Below are positions 25,326 to 37,760 of a stretch of 64,000 nucleotides of DNA, one piece after another; the first letter of the stretch is position 1; each line of letters begins with the position of its first letter. Source of the DNA: Onchidella celtica (lineage: Eukaryota; Mollusca; Gastropoda; Systellommatophora; Onchidiidae); contig OZ007574.1 of the NCBI GenBank assembly GCA_963931925.1, forward strand, positions 39,376,438 to 39,440,437. Reading direction: 5' to 3'. Made by a program: the position numbers and the translations under genes. The notes below the pieces were generated by a model, which worked only from the letters and a program-made list of their open reading frames with translations, had not been told where the DNA came from and made no database searches.

Positions 25326-25792
25326 GGAAGTGTATATCCGTACAACATGTTGTATGGATATGGACAGTGTATATCCATACAACATGTTTACCAAAAAGCG
25401 CGACTGGTGAAGGTTTGCTGAAACAAAACTTGTTTCCGGTATGGTGTTCACGAATTTAAAGTGACAACACATGGAATAGTCAGATGGACCTGGGGGCATG
25501 AGGGTCTAGTCAGTTTGTATCAATGGGCGGTAGTCAGTTCACTAACCAGGCGAAAAGGGGTTGGGGTAGCCATTGGTGATCGACGTACACTCAAGTATAT
25601 TATTACCGCAGATCAGGCAATCTCCGAGCAGAAGTCGGATTGTATTGCTGCTTAGCCGATTCGTATTTTTGAAAACTATGCAAATTAACATGGTCAGTAA
25701 TATAGCATTCCGGTGTGTGTTCTACGTCATCGAATTGTGTGCGTTGTACGGATATGCACTGTCCATATCCGTGCAACATGTTGTACGAATAT
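25326..25792. mobile_element. MITE with palindromic ends (TATCCGTACAACATG)
   Basis: The left end has the palindromic block TATCCGTACAACATGTTG followed by TATGGATATGGACAGTG and a second half-unit. The reverse complement of about 50 bp recurs, diverged, at 25743-25792, giving an element of about 470 bp. It starts GGAAGTGTATATCC, resembling the GGAAGTGC ends of the two larger fold-back-like elements, although the right end lacks that word. There is no coding capacity. Confidence 0.6.
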
Positions 25793-28779
25793 GCTCTGCC
25801 AATGTGAAAATAGGGGAGTTATCGACCTTCGAGGGTCAAACTTCAAGATGAAGGACAAAAACTAACAAAATGACATTGGGTCAAAAACTGAGTTCGTGCC
25901 ATGAGTGGCATCTTAAACCATTTCCAAACATTGTCTCAAAAGCATTTAATGATTTACGCATCCAAAGTATTTTGGATCAGTATTTTCTAATCCCTACCGA
26001 CTTACAGTTTTGCAACTATTGACTGTTATGATATTCTTTTACATTTGCTTCGGTGGGTGTACAAGTGGAAGCTGCAAATCCAAGAGAGCTTGATTAACTT
26101 TCTTCTGACATTTTGAAACTATCACGAAAACTGTTTCAACTGCCAATTTCGAAAACTTAAATGAATTAAAAGATATGAGAGGTCTACAATGAACCAAAAA
26201 AAAAAGACTGAGTAACCTAACAATACAGTCAATTGAGAGAGATTTCAATGTAGATTTCAATAAGTTTGCACAAATTTAAACCAGGCGATTTTAAATCTAT
26301 TTGAGTATCCTAGAATTAAATGCATTTTATTTTAATTACTTTTTTCTTAAAATACAGTACATGTGCTTGGGGAAGGAGAAGGGGGAGGGGGGCTTCAATA
26401 CTGGACAGGCGAAAGGGACTAAGGGGGTGAAAACAGTCCACGGTTCAGAGGGCGCAGTATCTGCCTTGCCCAGGGCGCTGGTAACCCACGTTACTCCACT
26501 GTACGTGAGGGGGAGAACACAGAGAACGCTTCAAACGCAAGAAAGTTAGCGCCTTCAGACAAGCGCATTTTAAGAAAATGCCTGTTGCTGCCGAGGATGC
26601 ACATAGATGAAGCCCGGAAAAGTAAGCGCTTCACCAGTCATAACACCCTCTCGTGTTTTAAGATGGGAGTTGACATCCATTTTGTTGCACCAGAGGATCG
26701 AAAAGTGCAAGTAACTACACTGTGCATTACAAATCAAGTCGCTTCAAAGCCTGAAAAAGAATTCACTTTCAATATTTCAAAACACTCTTGATTTTACAAG
26801 AGGCGGTCTACGCGGCAAGCTTTATAATGAGCATTTTGCATGTTTGAGTGGAATACTTAACGAAGCTGTAAAGTGCTTGTCTTGAAGTGTTCTCTCTCTT
26901 ATGATAGTTGTAATTCTACTCTTGTATAAATCAAGAGCACAGGGCGACCCTGTTCCGTTATAATTCAGAATTTACACTTTCTGCCATCTTTTATACAAGC
27001 AATCCTATGGTCAACAATATGTGTTTTGAAACGCTGTGTTTCTAGAAGTCAATAAACAAAACCCGGCGTTTTGCAATTGAAACCTTAAATTTTTATTTCC
27101 CACAATAAGACATCCCCTAACAGAGACAATATTATTTAAAAAAATACATCCCACTTTCTCGTGAACTTTGCAAATGCTTAGCAGTTATTGTTATTGTGCA
27201 TTGAATTCTGTTTAGAGAAATTAAATAAGTGAATAAAACATAAACAAAAAATTGTGGCACGGGGACTCCAACACACACTACCCTACCTAGCACAGATGTA
27301 CCGTGTGACTATGTGGTTGCGAGAGCACTTTTCCCATGACATGGACGAATGTAAGTCTAATACCATTGTACCAGTTGCCCCTTAAGATCTAAGGAAGTAG
27401 GTTCTAAACGTCCGGCCTACCCCCGACCAAACTCCACCCCAACTCTCAGTCCCTCAGTTGCGCCTTAAGGGAGAAAATCTCGCTAGACCCTAAGCTTTAC
27501 AGACTGGTTGGGCATGGCCAGCCGTGCGAGTACCTTGGTCGACCGCCGACCTCGACGCAACATGGAAGCAGGAGCCAGTGACCACCCAGGTTTCCCACGA
27601 GTGGCTGTTCTGTACTATAAATAAATTTTGGTTCTTCTTATATGACACAGAATGCATACATTGTCTGCCATTATGGGTTTGACCTCATTATGCATAAACT
27701 CAGATATTAAATCCATCCCTTTATTAAGACTATTAAAAACATCTTGTTTTAATTCAAACATTTATGCTTATTAATATTTTTTTAAGATAAAAATGTCTTT
27801 TGATACGACATAGCTTCATAATTTTGCATTCTCAAAAAGACTATACCCCCATCACATGATTATCGTCCTTTGCCCTTGACACAATCTTAGTTTTTCCTAC
27901 GAACCTAAAGTGGAATCGATCCTATTTATTTATTCGATTACAAATTACATCATTGAATATGGCAACAAACTCAATGTTTATTTTTGGAAATTCTCCTGTG
28001 TCTCCATCCCTGTTCTTGCAATCACATGATTCCGCATGACAATCAGCACCCCCCCCCCTTTTTTTTTCAATACATGTATTTAAATTTTTTTTGAATTAAT
28101 ACAAGACTTGAAAATGACTTCATGCTGGATTCCTAATATCAAAATAAATTCATTATTAAGTGAACTAAAAGCGATGTCAAAATTAACATAAGAAGGAGGG
28201 GGGTGAGCATCCTTATCAATTAACACTTTCAACTCATTGACCTTCAAAATTGGAAACAAGATACAAGTGAACCCAAGAAATATAACAGAACATCGTAGGA
28301 ATCGATACCGCTATATATTCTCCAAAGTGAATGTCACAACGAATTGATTACTTTCTCTTATTTTCTTGAAACTGTGAAACGTTTCACTTGCATTTACATG
28401 AGGGTTTTTCTTCCTCTGGTTTACAAGTTTGAATAAAAATAATATAAGTCTAACAAAACATGAAAATGATTTCATAATAGTTTTATGTCTGACATTATAA
28501 GAAAGTCCCTATTTACGATTCCAAATTCGATACCAAATAGACACACCCATTATCAAAGAGATAACCTCACCACCCTTACCAGGAAAAATCCCAAAACTTC
28601 TAAATTATGATACCCGTCGGTCGCCTATCTCATGGAAACAAAATTTTACAGTAGAAGGAAAAAACTTGTCGGACTTGCCAGGCATCACCACCCTTAATAC
28701 TAAAAATCCAATAACCTCTAAATTATGATATATAACGTCGATGTCATTGTCAAACCACTTATCCCATGGAAAGAAAGTT
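25793..28779. other. Non-coding stretch
   Basis: No exon supported. A G-rich patch at about 26376-26420 (GGCTTCAATACTGGACAGGCG) resembles one at about 1355-1385. A GC-rich block at about 27245-27610 stands out from its AT-rich surroundings and may be an unassigned repeat. It carries many CCC/GGG words and ends before a TATAAATAAA sequence. Confidence 0.4.
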
Positions 28780-29383
28780 TTACGAAAGACTTGTCAGACT
28801 TGTCGGTCTTGTGTAACGGATTTTGCAGACTTGTCGAACCTTTGTGGCGGACTTATCAAACTTGTCGAACCTGCACCACAGACTTTTGAACTTGTCGGAC
28901 TTGCGGAAAATGTCGGACTTTTCAGACTTGTTCAGAGCACGGACTTGTTCGACTTGTCAGATTTAGACTAGTTGGACTTACTTGTGCCGCAGACTTGTCC
29001 GACTTGTGCGGCTTGTTATACTTATCGCACCTGTGATCCAGACTTCTTGGACTTGTCGGATTTCTGCGGCAAATTTGTCTGACTTGTTCTGCTTACTTGT
29101 CTGTCTTATGTGGCAGACTCGTCAGACTTGTGCCCCTGGCTTGTCAGACATATGCGGCAGACCTATTGGACTAGTGCTGCGGATTTATGGGACATCTGCG
29201 GTGGACTTATCAGATACGTTGGGCTTGGCGGACTTGTTTGGTGAACTTTGTTGGACTTGTGCAGCGGATTTCTCACCTTTGTCATAATTGTGCAGCAGGC
29301 ATATCAGACAAAGTTGTGGGATTTGTGCAGTGGACTTGTCAGACTTTTCAAACCTGTGCAATAGACTTGTTGGACTTGTGTAA
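28780..29383 (+). repeat. Satellite block 1 (GACTTGT-based)
   Basis: GACTTGTCGGACTTGTGCGG-like words repeat irregularly at about 20-35 bp. The same monomer type begins the next block at 31945, so the two are probably one array split by the segment at 29384 to about 31940. Open frames here are repeat translations. Confidence 0.8.
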
Positions 29384-30544
29384 TGTGAGAGGATGAACGA
29401 CTTTCTATTTTTAATGTGCTTTCATGGTAACTCTGGTGCGTGAGTGAGGGACGGCCACTCATAGTAGTTTATGGACACTTGGCCGAGTACCATTAATTGG
29501 ATTATTTCCCTTGTAATACTAGCGCGGGACCCGTTATTCACATCACGGTGAAAAGCGCGCATTTTGATTGGTCAGTTGGAAATGTTGACCGCCGGGCTTC
29601 CAACTCTTATATCATGGCTTTAAGTTTCTTACAACTCGCTCCTTCGTTGTTATCCACCGACAGAAAGACGGGAACCCGACTTCATTGTTGAGAGTAGGCA
29701 ATACCCTATCGGTACAAAATAGGTACTCATGATAACGTTTGTTATCAATGGAGATACGTCGTATTAATGGACGAAAGTATCCCGCACAAATTTGTCCAAT
29801 GTTGTTAGTCCTGACACTTTGAAAATTTATATTAAAACTATTACCGGGCTTCTGGTATAAGTAGTCAGTTAGAATTTTAGCAGCAAGTTTCTACTTTATA
29901 ATGGTACCAATTTCGTTGTACTTTGATGCACATGTCCTATTGAAATAATTAATAAGAGGATCTCGGATTTAAAGTAAACCACGAGTTAGACGCATGTTAT
30001 CCCCGATAAATCCAACCTGGGTCAAATTTATTCAATTATAGCTGGAGGGGACCATAGAGTAATTTCTGCAGTTTACTGGGATACCTAATTGACTTTTGTG
30101 TGCACCCTTTTAACCGTACTGTAAATTCGATTGTGTTAGGACCCTAACCGGTTATGTTGTTCGGCTGGACTCCATGTCCGAGCCTTTCACTTGTGCAACA
30201 CTGGCTACGTAATAGCTCTCTGGGACGTCCGCGCTGGCTCACAAATAAGATGCGAGTTCGAGTGGTCAGCACACTCCATCAAAGACGCAGAGACAAGAGC
30301 CGACAGCACAGTGAACCTAGACCGGCGGCGGCCTGCCGTGGCGCGCCTCGCCCAAAATATGGCCTAGTCCAGTTGCGCCAGTAGCAGAGAGACTTTGGGT
30401 AAGTTGGAGACTATTATATTAGAAGTGACTTTAATTTGCGCACCCCCCCCCCCTTTTCTTGGATGCCGCGTAGAGCATGCTGATCTACAGAGACCATTAT
30501 GAGTCCGGCTCAACGGTAATTGCCATTGTCATTAGACGTGTAGG
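29384..30544 (+). repeat. 1.16-kb repeat, left copy (inverted partner at 37761-38948)
   Basis: Begins TGTGAGAGGATGAACGAC directly after satellite DNA. About 95 percent identical by eye to the reverse complement of 37761-38948. The shared sequence ends at ATTAGACGTGTA. It has no coding frame but includes a good splice donor (TTTGGGTAAGTTGG, exon end about 30398), also kept as GGGTGAGT in the partner. It could be the front of a longer LTR-like or other non-coding element continuing to about 31940. No target duplication was found. Confidence 0.8.
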
Positions 30545-31944
30545 ATGCGCGATGCAGCGCAGTGTCTTGATATTGTGACTTTATTGTCAAAGTTAACGTT
30601 TGCGGTGCTAGATGATAATGATGGCTCGCTAACCAAGCTATCACGATTTGCTTGTGTGCATATATATAGTGTGTGTGTAGCATTGCCTTGTTGTGGTAGG
30701 CAGTGAGGATTTCCTGACATGTTGATGTGGATGACTTATGTTATAGCGAGCGGCACTACACACTTGATTGTATTACGGGTATTTGTGTACCTTGCCAGTA
30801 CCACTATGCTATAGAGAGCAGTGTGATTGTGATTGTCTGTTTAATGTTTAAGATGTGTAATTAATTACATGTAGGCCTATTGGAGATGTATAATATTAGT
30901 TGGGCCTCACATGGGTGAGCCCCAGGATCGTTCTATGTGCGGCGGTGGATGAACAATGTTTCAGTGAGTCTACACATGTTGCAATGAGTCTCGCCGACAT
31001 ATATATATATATCATGTGCATGTATTATAGTTATCCAGATGTATTATGCTTCTATGAGTTTCGTAAGTGTGTGAAGGACAGTTTCATTTTAAGGAATGTA
31101 CACATTACTTTATGTATCTAGTGGTGTGTCATACACATGTTAGCCTGGCGGCATAGCTCCGCGGCTAAGGTCGAAGGGCATGACCCTTCAGTATCGATTG
31201 GGAAGGGAAGTAACCCATACAATAGCCCTGGGGCGGGTTAGTACTAATAATGGGAGTGGGCCTATGAGGATGGCCTGCATTGGGATGCAGCGTCTGTGTT
31301 ATGGACGGTCAGTGGGCCATGTTGGCCACTGCGTTATTAAATGGAATGGCCACTCTGGATGTGTTGTACACCGGCTCAGTGGAGCGAAACTATTGTGTTC
31401 TTGCCCCTTCATTTGTTATGTCCTTCATACTTTGATTAGTACATTAGTTTGTGTTGCCAGTGTACTAGGAAACTCCTTGTGTATATGATATAGCCTCTTG
31501 TAGTTGTTATTCATTAACCTTAGCGCTATTTTATTCCATGCATACATATCCAGTTGGTTATTGCTTAAATTCTATATTATGTTGTTGTTGTTTGATTTAA
31601 TACTTAATACTATTACTATGTATGTCCACCATTGATTGCCTGATTAATGTTGTCATTATATCCTAATCATATTTTTGTCTTTTTCTCTTGTTCCAGCTTA
31701 TGGCTGGTTGGGCTTCTTTTTTTTGGGCTTCTTTTCTGGGTTTCTCTTCTTTTTCTGGGTTTCTTTTTCTTTTTCTTGGTAGGGTTTTTCCTATGCCTTT
31801 TTGGTAGTGATACCTTTGTTAGGCTTTTTGAATAAATAAGATTGCCAGCAGAACCCTGTGTTTGTTAATCCTGTGTATCCTTAAGGGAGTTACTATTGAA
31901 CCCACGCAGTAACCACATTAGCCACTCGTAGTTCACCCAACAGT
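30545..31944 (+). other. Non-coding segment with acceptor and poly(A) signal
   Basis: Follows the 1.16-kb repeat and ends where the satellite resumes. It holds a strong acceptor (TTTTCTCTTGTTCCAG, exon start 31697), a T- and G-rich stretch, and AATAAATAAG at 31831. With the donor near 30398 this could describe a spliced, polyadenylated non-coding transcript. It may alternatively be the rest of the element whose start is at 29384. The hydrophobic 62-residue frame here is a by-product of T-rich sequence. Confidence 0.4.
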
Positions 31945-33745
31945 AGATAACTTGTTGGATTTGTCATACTTGGCAGACTTGTCGAACCTGTTCCACAGAC
32001 TTGTCGGACTTTACAAATGCCAGACTTGTGGGGTGGACTTGTCAGACTTGTCGGATATATGTGGATGATTTGTAGGATTTTGTTGCACCGGTGCGGCTTT
32101 GTCAAATTTGTGTGGCGGACTTGCTGGACTTGTTGGACTTGGGCGATGAACTTGTTGGGCTTGTCAGACTTTTGCCCCATGCTTGTCAGACTTTTTCGGC
32201 CAATTTGTTGGACTTGTGCGTCAGTCTTGTCAGTATTTTTTGCCCAATTTGTCAGACTTGTGCGTTAGACTTGTTGGAATTTTTTATTACCAATATGTTG
32301 GACTTGTGCGTCAGCATTGTGAAACTTTTTTGGCCAACTTATCGGACTTGTATGTCAGATTTGTCGGAATTTTTCGGCCAACTTGTTGGACTTGTGCATC
32401 AGACTTGTCGGAATTTTTTCAGCCATCTGGTTGGGCTTGTGCGTCAGACTGCCACACTTTTTCGGCCAACTAGTTGGATTTTTCTGTCAGACTGATCGGA
32501 ATGTTTTGGCCAACTGGTTGGACTTTTGCATCGGATTGTCAGACTTTCTTCTGCCAATTTCTTGGTCCTGTGCATTTAACTTGTCTGAGTTTTTCGGCCT
32601 ACTTACTGAACTTATGCGTCAGATTTGTCAGGCCTTTTTCATCCAACTTGTTTGATTTGTGCATCAGATTTGTCAAAGTTTTGTGGCCAGCTTGTCGAAC
32701 TTGTGCGTCAGACTTATTGCAATTTTTGTTTGTCAACTTGTTGGATTTGCGGTCAGACTTGTCAAAATTTTGTAGACAACTTGTTAGACTTGTGTGTCAG
32801 ACTTGTCAGACTTTTCCAGCCAACTTGTCAGACTTGTTCGTCAGACATGTCAGAATTTTCAGCCAACTTATTGGACTTGCGCGTTGGACTCATCTGACTT
32901 TTTTCAGCTAAATTGTTGGATTTGCGCATCGGACTTGTTTGAATTTTTTGGCCAACTTGTTAGACTTGTGTTTCAAACTTGCAAAAATTTTTTAGCCAAC
33001 TTGTGAGAATTGTGTGACAAATTTGTCAAAATTTTTTGGCCAATTCGTTTGATTTGTGCGTCAGATTTGTCAAAGTGTTGTAGCCAGCTTGTCAAACTTG
33101 TGCGTCAGACTTACCACAATCTTTTGGCCAACTTGTTGGATTTGTGGGTCAGATTTGTCAACATTTTTTAGACAACTTGTCGGCCTTGTGCGTCAGGCAT
33201 GTCAGGATTTTTGGTCAACTTATTGGATTTGTGCGGCCGACTCGTCAGACTTTTTTTGCCAACTTGTTGGATTTGTGCATTGGACTTATTTGAATTTTTT
33301 GGCCAACTTGTTAGTCTTGTGTGTCAGACTTATCAATATGTTTTAGTCAATTTGTGAGACTTGTGTGTCAAACTTGTCAAAATTTTTTGGTCAACTTGTC
33401 AGACTTATGCATCAGAGTTGTCAGACATTTTTCGGCCAACCTTTTTGGTTTGTGCATCTGAATCTGACTTGTCAAAATATTTCTGCCAACTTGTCAGGCT
33501 AGTGCGTCACAATTGTCAGACTTTTTAGGCCAACTTATGCTATTTCTCCGTAAGACCTGTCAACATTTTTTGGGCAACTCGTCGGATTTGTGTGTCAGAC
33601 TTGTTGCAAATTGTTTGGCCAACTTGTCAGATTTTTGCATCATACTTGTCAAAATTTCTTGGCCGACCTGTCGGACTTGTGCATCAGACTTGCCAAAACT
33701 TTTTGGCCAACTTGTCGGACTTGTGCATCAGACTTGTCAAACTTT
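31945..33745 (+). repeat. Satellite block 2, 44-bp monomer
   Basis: After some GACTTGT-type units like block 1, a 43-45 bp monomer takes over: CAGACTTGTCAAAATTTTTT followed by GGCCAACTTGTCGGACTTGT and GCGT. There are roughly 40 copies with point differences. Because 44 is not a multiple of three and the consensus has no plus-strand stop in any frame, all three forward frames stay open for 60-145 codons. They give the same Leu/Phe/Cys-rich repeat. I do not call a gene. Confidence 0.9.
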
Positions 33746-33756
33746 CTTGGGCATAT

Positions 33757-34698
33757 ATGGCCTTTAGCGTCTTTACAGACGGTCTTAGCAGCTAGAATAT
33801 TCACTTTCACTTTGACTGACAGCTTCTCTCGTGGCTTATTCTACCAATGTTTGACCCGAGAGTGCGATGGCAGTGATTGCAGGTCAGTCTTTTGGGTTCA
33901 CTTTGGCGAGTGTTTTCATTCCGCCTCTGTCGTTTTGTCAGGTATGTTTCTTTTGCCTTGAAGTCTATTGCGAGCGTGCCACTGCGCAATTTTTGTCTCC
34001 ATCTGCTTCGATCACTTGCAAGGTTCTCCCATTCATTGGGGTCGATGTTGAATGCTTTCATCGTGACCTTGCAAGTGTCTTTGAATCGCAGATGTGGCCT
34101 ACCTCTGGGTCGGTTGCCAGTAGCAAGTTCCCCGTAGAGAATTTGTCTGGGGATGCGATCATTTTCCATACGGTGGAGATGTCCAAGCCACCGCAGTCTT
34201 TTTTTGCCTAGGAGAGCCTGAGTTGATGGAATGTTGGCTCGGCTCAGAACTTCGATATTTGAGATCCTGTCTTGCCACTTGATCTTGAGAATTTTGCGTA
34301 GGCAGCGCAGGTGGAAGGAGTTGAGGGATCTTTCATGTTTGGAGTAGGTGGTCCATGTCTCTGAGCCATACAGCAGGGTGCTTAGGACGCAAGTTTGGTA
34401 CACGAGTACCTTTGTTTTGATGGTCAGCTTGCTATTGTTCCACACCCTTTTTGAGAGTTTGCCAAAAGCTGTGGCCGCCTTTCCTATTCTGGCATTTATT
34501 TCAGTTGTTATGTCTGTGCTACCACTGATGGTTGAGCCTAGGTAGCAGAATTTTCCCACTTGCTCCAGAGGAGAGCCATTCAGCATGATTGGGTTGGAGT
34601 TTCTCAAGCCTTGTGTCAAAACTACAGTTTTTGAGACACTGATCTTTAGCATGAATTTGTCACAGGCTTTGGCAAGGCTATTGATGAGAGCCTGGAGC
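33757..34698 (-). mobile_element. 5'-truncated LINE inserted in the satellite
   Basis: An 11-bp target duplication (CTTGGGCATAT at 33746-33756 and 34699-34709) brackets a 942-bp insert. A minus-strand frame (33807-34652, 281 aa) encodes the C-terminal part of a non-LTR reverse transcriptase. Motifs are FCYLGSTIS, then VLSTLLYGSETWT, RWLGHLHRM, RPRGRPHLRFKD and a final C-x2-C...H-x4-C knuckle (CNHCHRTLGSNIGRISHERSC without spaces is longer, spanning about 33813-33876). The 5' end, including the endonuclease and RT core, is missing. Clade unassigned. Confidence 0.88.
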
Positions 34699-34709
34699 CT
34701 TGGGCATAT

Positions 34710-35875
34710 TGTTCAACCTATACGTCAGACTAGTCAACATTTTTTTAGTCAACTTGTCAGACTTGTCGGAATATTTCAGCCAACTTATTGGACTTGTGTG
34801 TCAGACTTGTCAAAATTGTTTGGCCAACTTGTCATACTTCTGGTCGAAATTTTTCGGCCAACTTGCCTGACTTGTCAAAATTTTTTATCCAAATTATCAG
34901 ACTTCTGTGCCAGACTTGTCAGACTTTTTTTGATCAACTTGTTGGATTTATGCATCGGACATTTTTTGAATTTTTTGGGCAACTTGCTAGACTTGTGTGT
35001 CAGACTTGTCAAAATTTTTTTGTCCAACTTGTCAGACTTGTGCGTCAGACATTTCAAACTTTTTTGGGCAACTTGTTGCACTTGTGCGTCAGACTGGTCA
35101 AAATTTTTTTAGCCAACTTGTCAGACTTGTTGGAATTTTTCAGCCAATTTATTGGACTTTGTGCGTCAAACTTCTCAGAATTTTTGCCCAACTTCTTCAA
35201 TTTTTCTTCCAAGTTGTTGAACTTGTGCATTGGACATTTTTTCGGTTAACTTACTGGACTTGTGCGTCGGATTGTCAGACTTTTATGGCCCACTAGTTGG
35301 AGTCATGTGTTTTACTATTCGGAATTTTTGGGCCAACTGGTTGGATTTGTGCGTGCATGTCAGACTTTCTTTGACCAAATTCTTGGACCTGTGTGTATAT
35401 GTTGAACTTGTCTGAATTTTTTGGCCATTTTACTGGACTCACGAATCAGATTTGTCAGACTTTTTTCATCGAACTTGTTCGATTTGTTCTTCACGTTTGT
35501 CAAGGTTTTTAGACCAGCTTGTTGGACTTGTGCGTCAGACTTATCGGAATTTTTTTGCTAACTTATTAGATTTGTGGGTCAAACTTGTCAAAATTTTTTG
35601 GACAACTTGTCAGTCTTGGAAATTTTTTTGGCCAACTTATCGGACTCATGCATTAGACAGGTCAGAATTTTCGGCCAAGTTATTGGACTTGTGCGTCAGA
35701 CTTGTCAAAATTTTTTGGCCAACTTATTAGACTTGTGTTTCAGACTTATCAAAACTTTTTAGCCAACTTGTCGGACTTGAGCGTTGGACCTGTCGGAATT
35801 TTTAAGATAACTTATTGGACTTGTGCATCTTACTTGTCAGACTTGTGTGGCAGGTTTGTTGGACTTGCGCTAACA
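34710..35875 (+). repeat. Satellite block 3, 44-bp monomer
   Basis: Continuation of the same array after the LINE, about 26 monomers, ending near CTTGTGTGGCAGGTTTGTTG. Units are more variable than in block 2, with several length variants between 34730 and 35400. Confidence 0.88.
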
Positions 35876-37664
35876 TTAAAACAAAAACTTGCAATTCTAC
35901 AGGTTGTCAAAAGGGCGTCTAAAATAGCTGGCTTTATGCGTTCAATTGTTTTATGTGTGTATATGTCTGTGTGTGTGTGTTTGTGTCCTGATTTTAGATC
36001 TAGTTCATCCTGTGAAAAGGTCATGAATTGAGGATTTGCTTTTAGTGATCTTTGACCAGTTGCACGTAATTAATGTTTATCCTAACACTAACCCTAATAA
36101 AAGCTTGTAATTCTAATGGGTGAAAAGGAGCTAGGCGTTTAAAATAGTAGGCTGTGTGCGTTATTTGTATGTGTGTTTGTGTATGTGTCTGACGTCTGTC
36201 TGGGCGTGTCTCTTTTTCTCCATCTGTCTGTCTCACCCTCTCTCTCTGCCTCTCATCTCTCCTTCTCTCTGTCCCTGCCTCTTCCTATTCTCGCTCTGTC
36301 TCTCTCTAATCTCTGCCGCCAGTCTCTCATTGTGTCTGTATTGTCTGTGTGTCTCTTTATCCTTCTCTCCCCTCCCCCCCCCCGCCCCACTCTCTCCCTC
36401 CCTCCTCCGTTTCCTTATCCAATCCGTCTCTCCTCTTTTCTCTCTTACACTACCCCTTTCTGGGTGTGTATGTAAGTGTGTGTGTGTGTGTGTTCGGTTC
36501 GTAGCAGAAACTTGGAAGAAAATGGTAAAACAAGACTTGAAAAATTATTTCTACTAATTTTTATGTTTCTCTATAAACTCCTGATCGCTACTACCAGGGA
36601 TCAAATATTTTCTGGTTCAGTTGAGAGCGGACAATATACAAAGTCTTTGATGTGTAAAAATGCATTTTTTTAATTATGAAAGGCGTGGAAATCACATTAT
36701 TATGTTCCAGGGAGAACATGGTTTCTTTACTGTAGAGATATATTTCAGAGAAAAGAATTTATTTAGCTAAGTTGTTCTTATGATTTATGTGACCGTTTTT
36801 GTCACTGTTTCTACCCGTTTGTCACTGATGCCACCACAATTTTTAAAAATAATATAAAAATAACTTTTAAAGCAGATTATGTGTGACTTGTTTTACAATG
36901 CTTTGAGACATGTCTTTGTTTACATAGCGCATAATAATAAATGTTTGGGTGAAAATCACATATATATGTTCCAGGGAGATCCTATGTGCCATTTGCTTGT
37001 GGATTGGATTGAATTGCATAATTTTTAGAAATATATCTCGGAAATCCACACTTTTAAAAAATGTTCAGCATTCATTACAGTAGAACACCACGACTTTCAA
37101 CATTCTTTTTTCTTGTGTGAAGTCATTATTAACACAAAAAACATTCAGAACCTTCAAAAAAAGTATGTACACCTTGTTTATTTAAAATTATTTGCATTTT
37201 TTTTTTTAGCATCACTGACATTTTTCACCATATTGCGACTGTTTTTTGCTTTCTCAGAAGCAAGAAAAAAACGCTCATTTATCCTGGAAAGCCCACAAAC
37301 ACATTTGTGAATGATGATGCTATCAATAAAAAACACACTTGATGTCAAAAAGCAAACTTGATTTTTTGTCGAAAACTGCCATCCAAAAAGGAGAGGCACT
37401 CTTATACTCCTGTGAATTTTAAATGATATTCTGTAACCCCCCACCTCCCAAAAAAAAAAGTGGGACAATTAGGTCATTTATATGATCTGAGGCAGCTTTC
37501 TGAGAGTACAATAAAGGTCTTTATAATGGTGTTTTTTGTTTTTTTTCAATAATTGTATCTATTCTAACGCTGCACCCGATCCTCAACCTATCCTAACTCT
37601 TTTTACTTACCCACTATAATCTTTAAACATAAATCCCGGTCTGTGCAGTGTCAAAATAAGAGCC
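35876..37664. other. Non-coding stretch with CT-rich tract
   Basis: Two diverged copies of a block (TTGCAATTCTACAGG...TCTAAAATAGCTGGC, then TG-rich) lie at about 35885-35985 and 36095-36190. A strongly asymmetric CT-rich tract runs from about 36195 to 36465, followed by (TG)n. From 36500 to 37664 the sequence is AT-rich and no gene is seen. Confidence 0.5.
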
Positions 37665-37760
37665 TTAGGGTACCCGCCCACAGACCACGGAAACCAACGG
37701 AACAGAACGTATTTTTTCCGTCTTTATCCGTGAAAAAACTTATCGCAGCAGATTCCTCCT

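Noticed and set aside
31647-31835. Hydrophobic 62-codon frame resembling a membrane protein
   Set aside because: T- and G-rich low-complexity sequence naturally encodes Phe/Leu; no exon structure or homology supports it.
31945-35875. Many overlapping open frames of 60-145 codons with Cys/Leu/Phe-rich repeats
   Set aside because: They are translations of the 44-bp satellite in rotating frames, with no start context, no splice pattern and the same peptide in all three frames.
36156-36557. 133-codon Leu/Ser/Pro-rich frame
   Set aside because: It comes from the CT-rich low-complexity tract.
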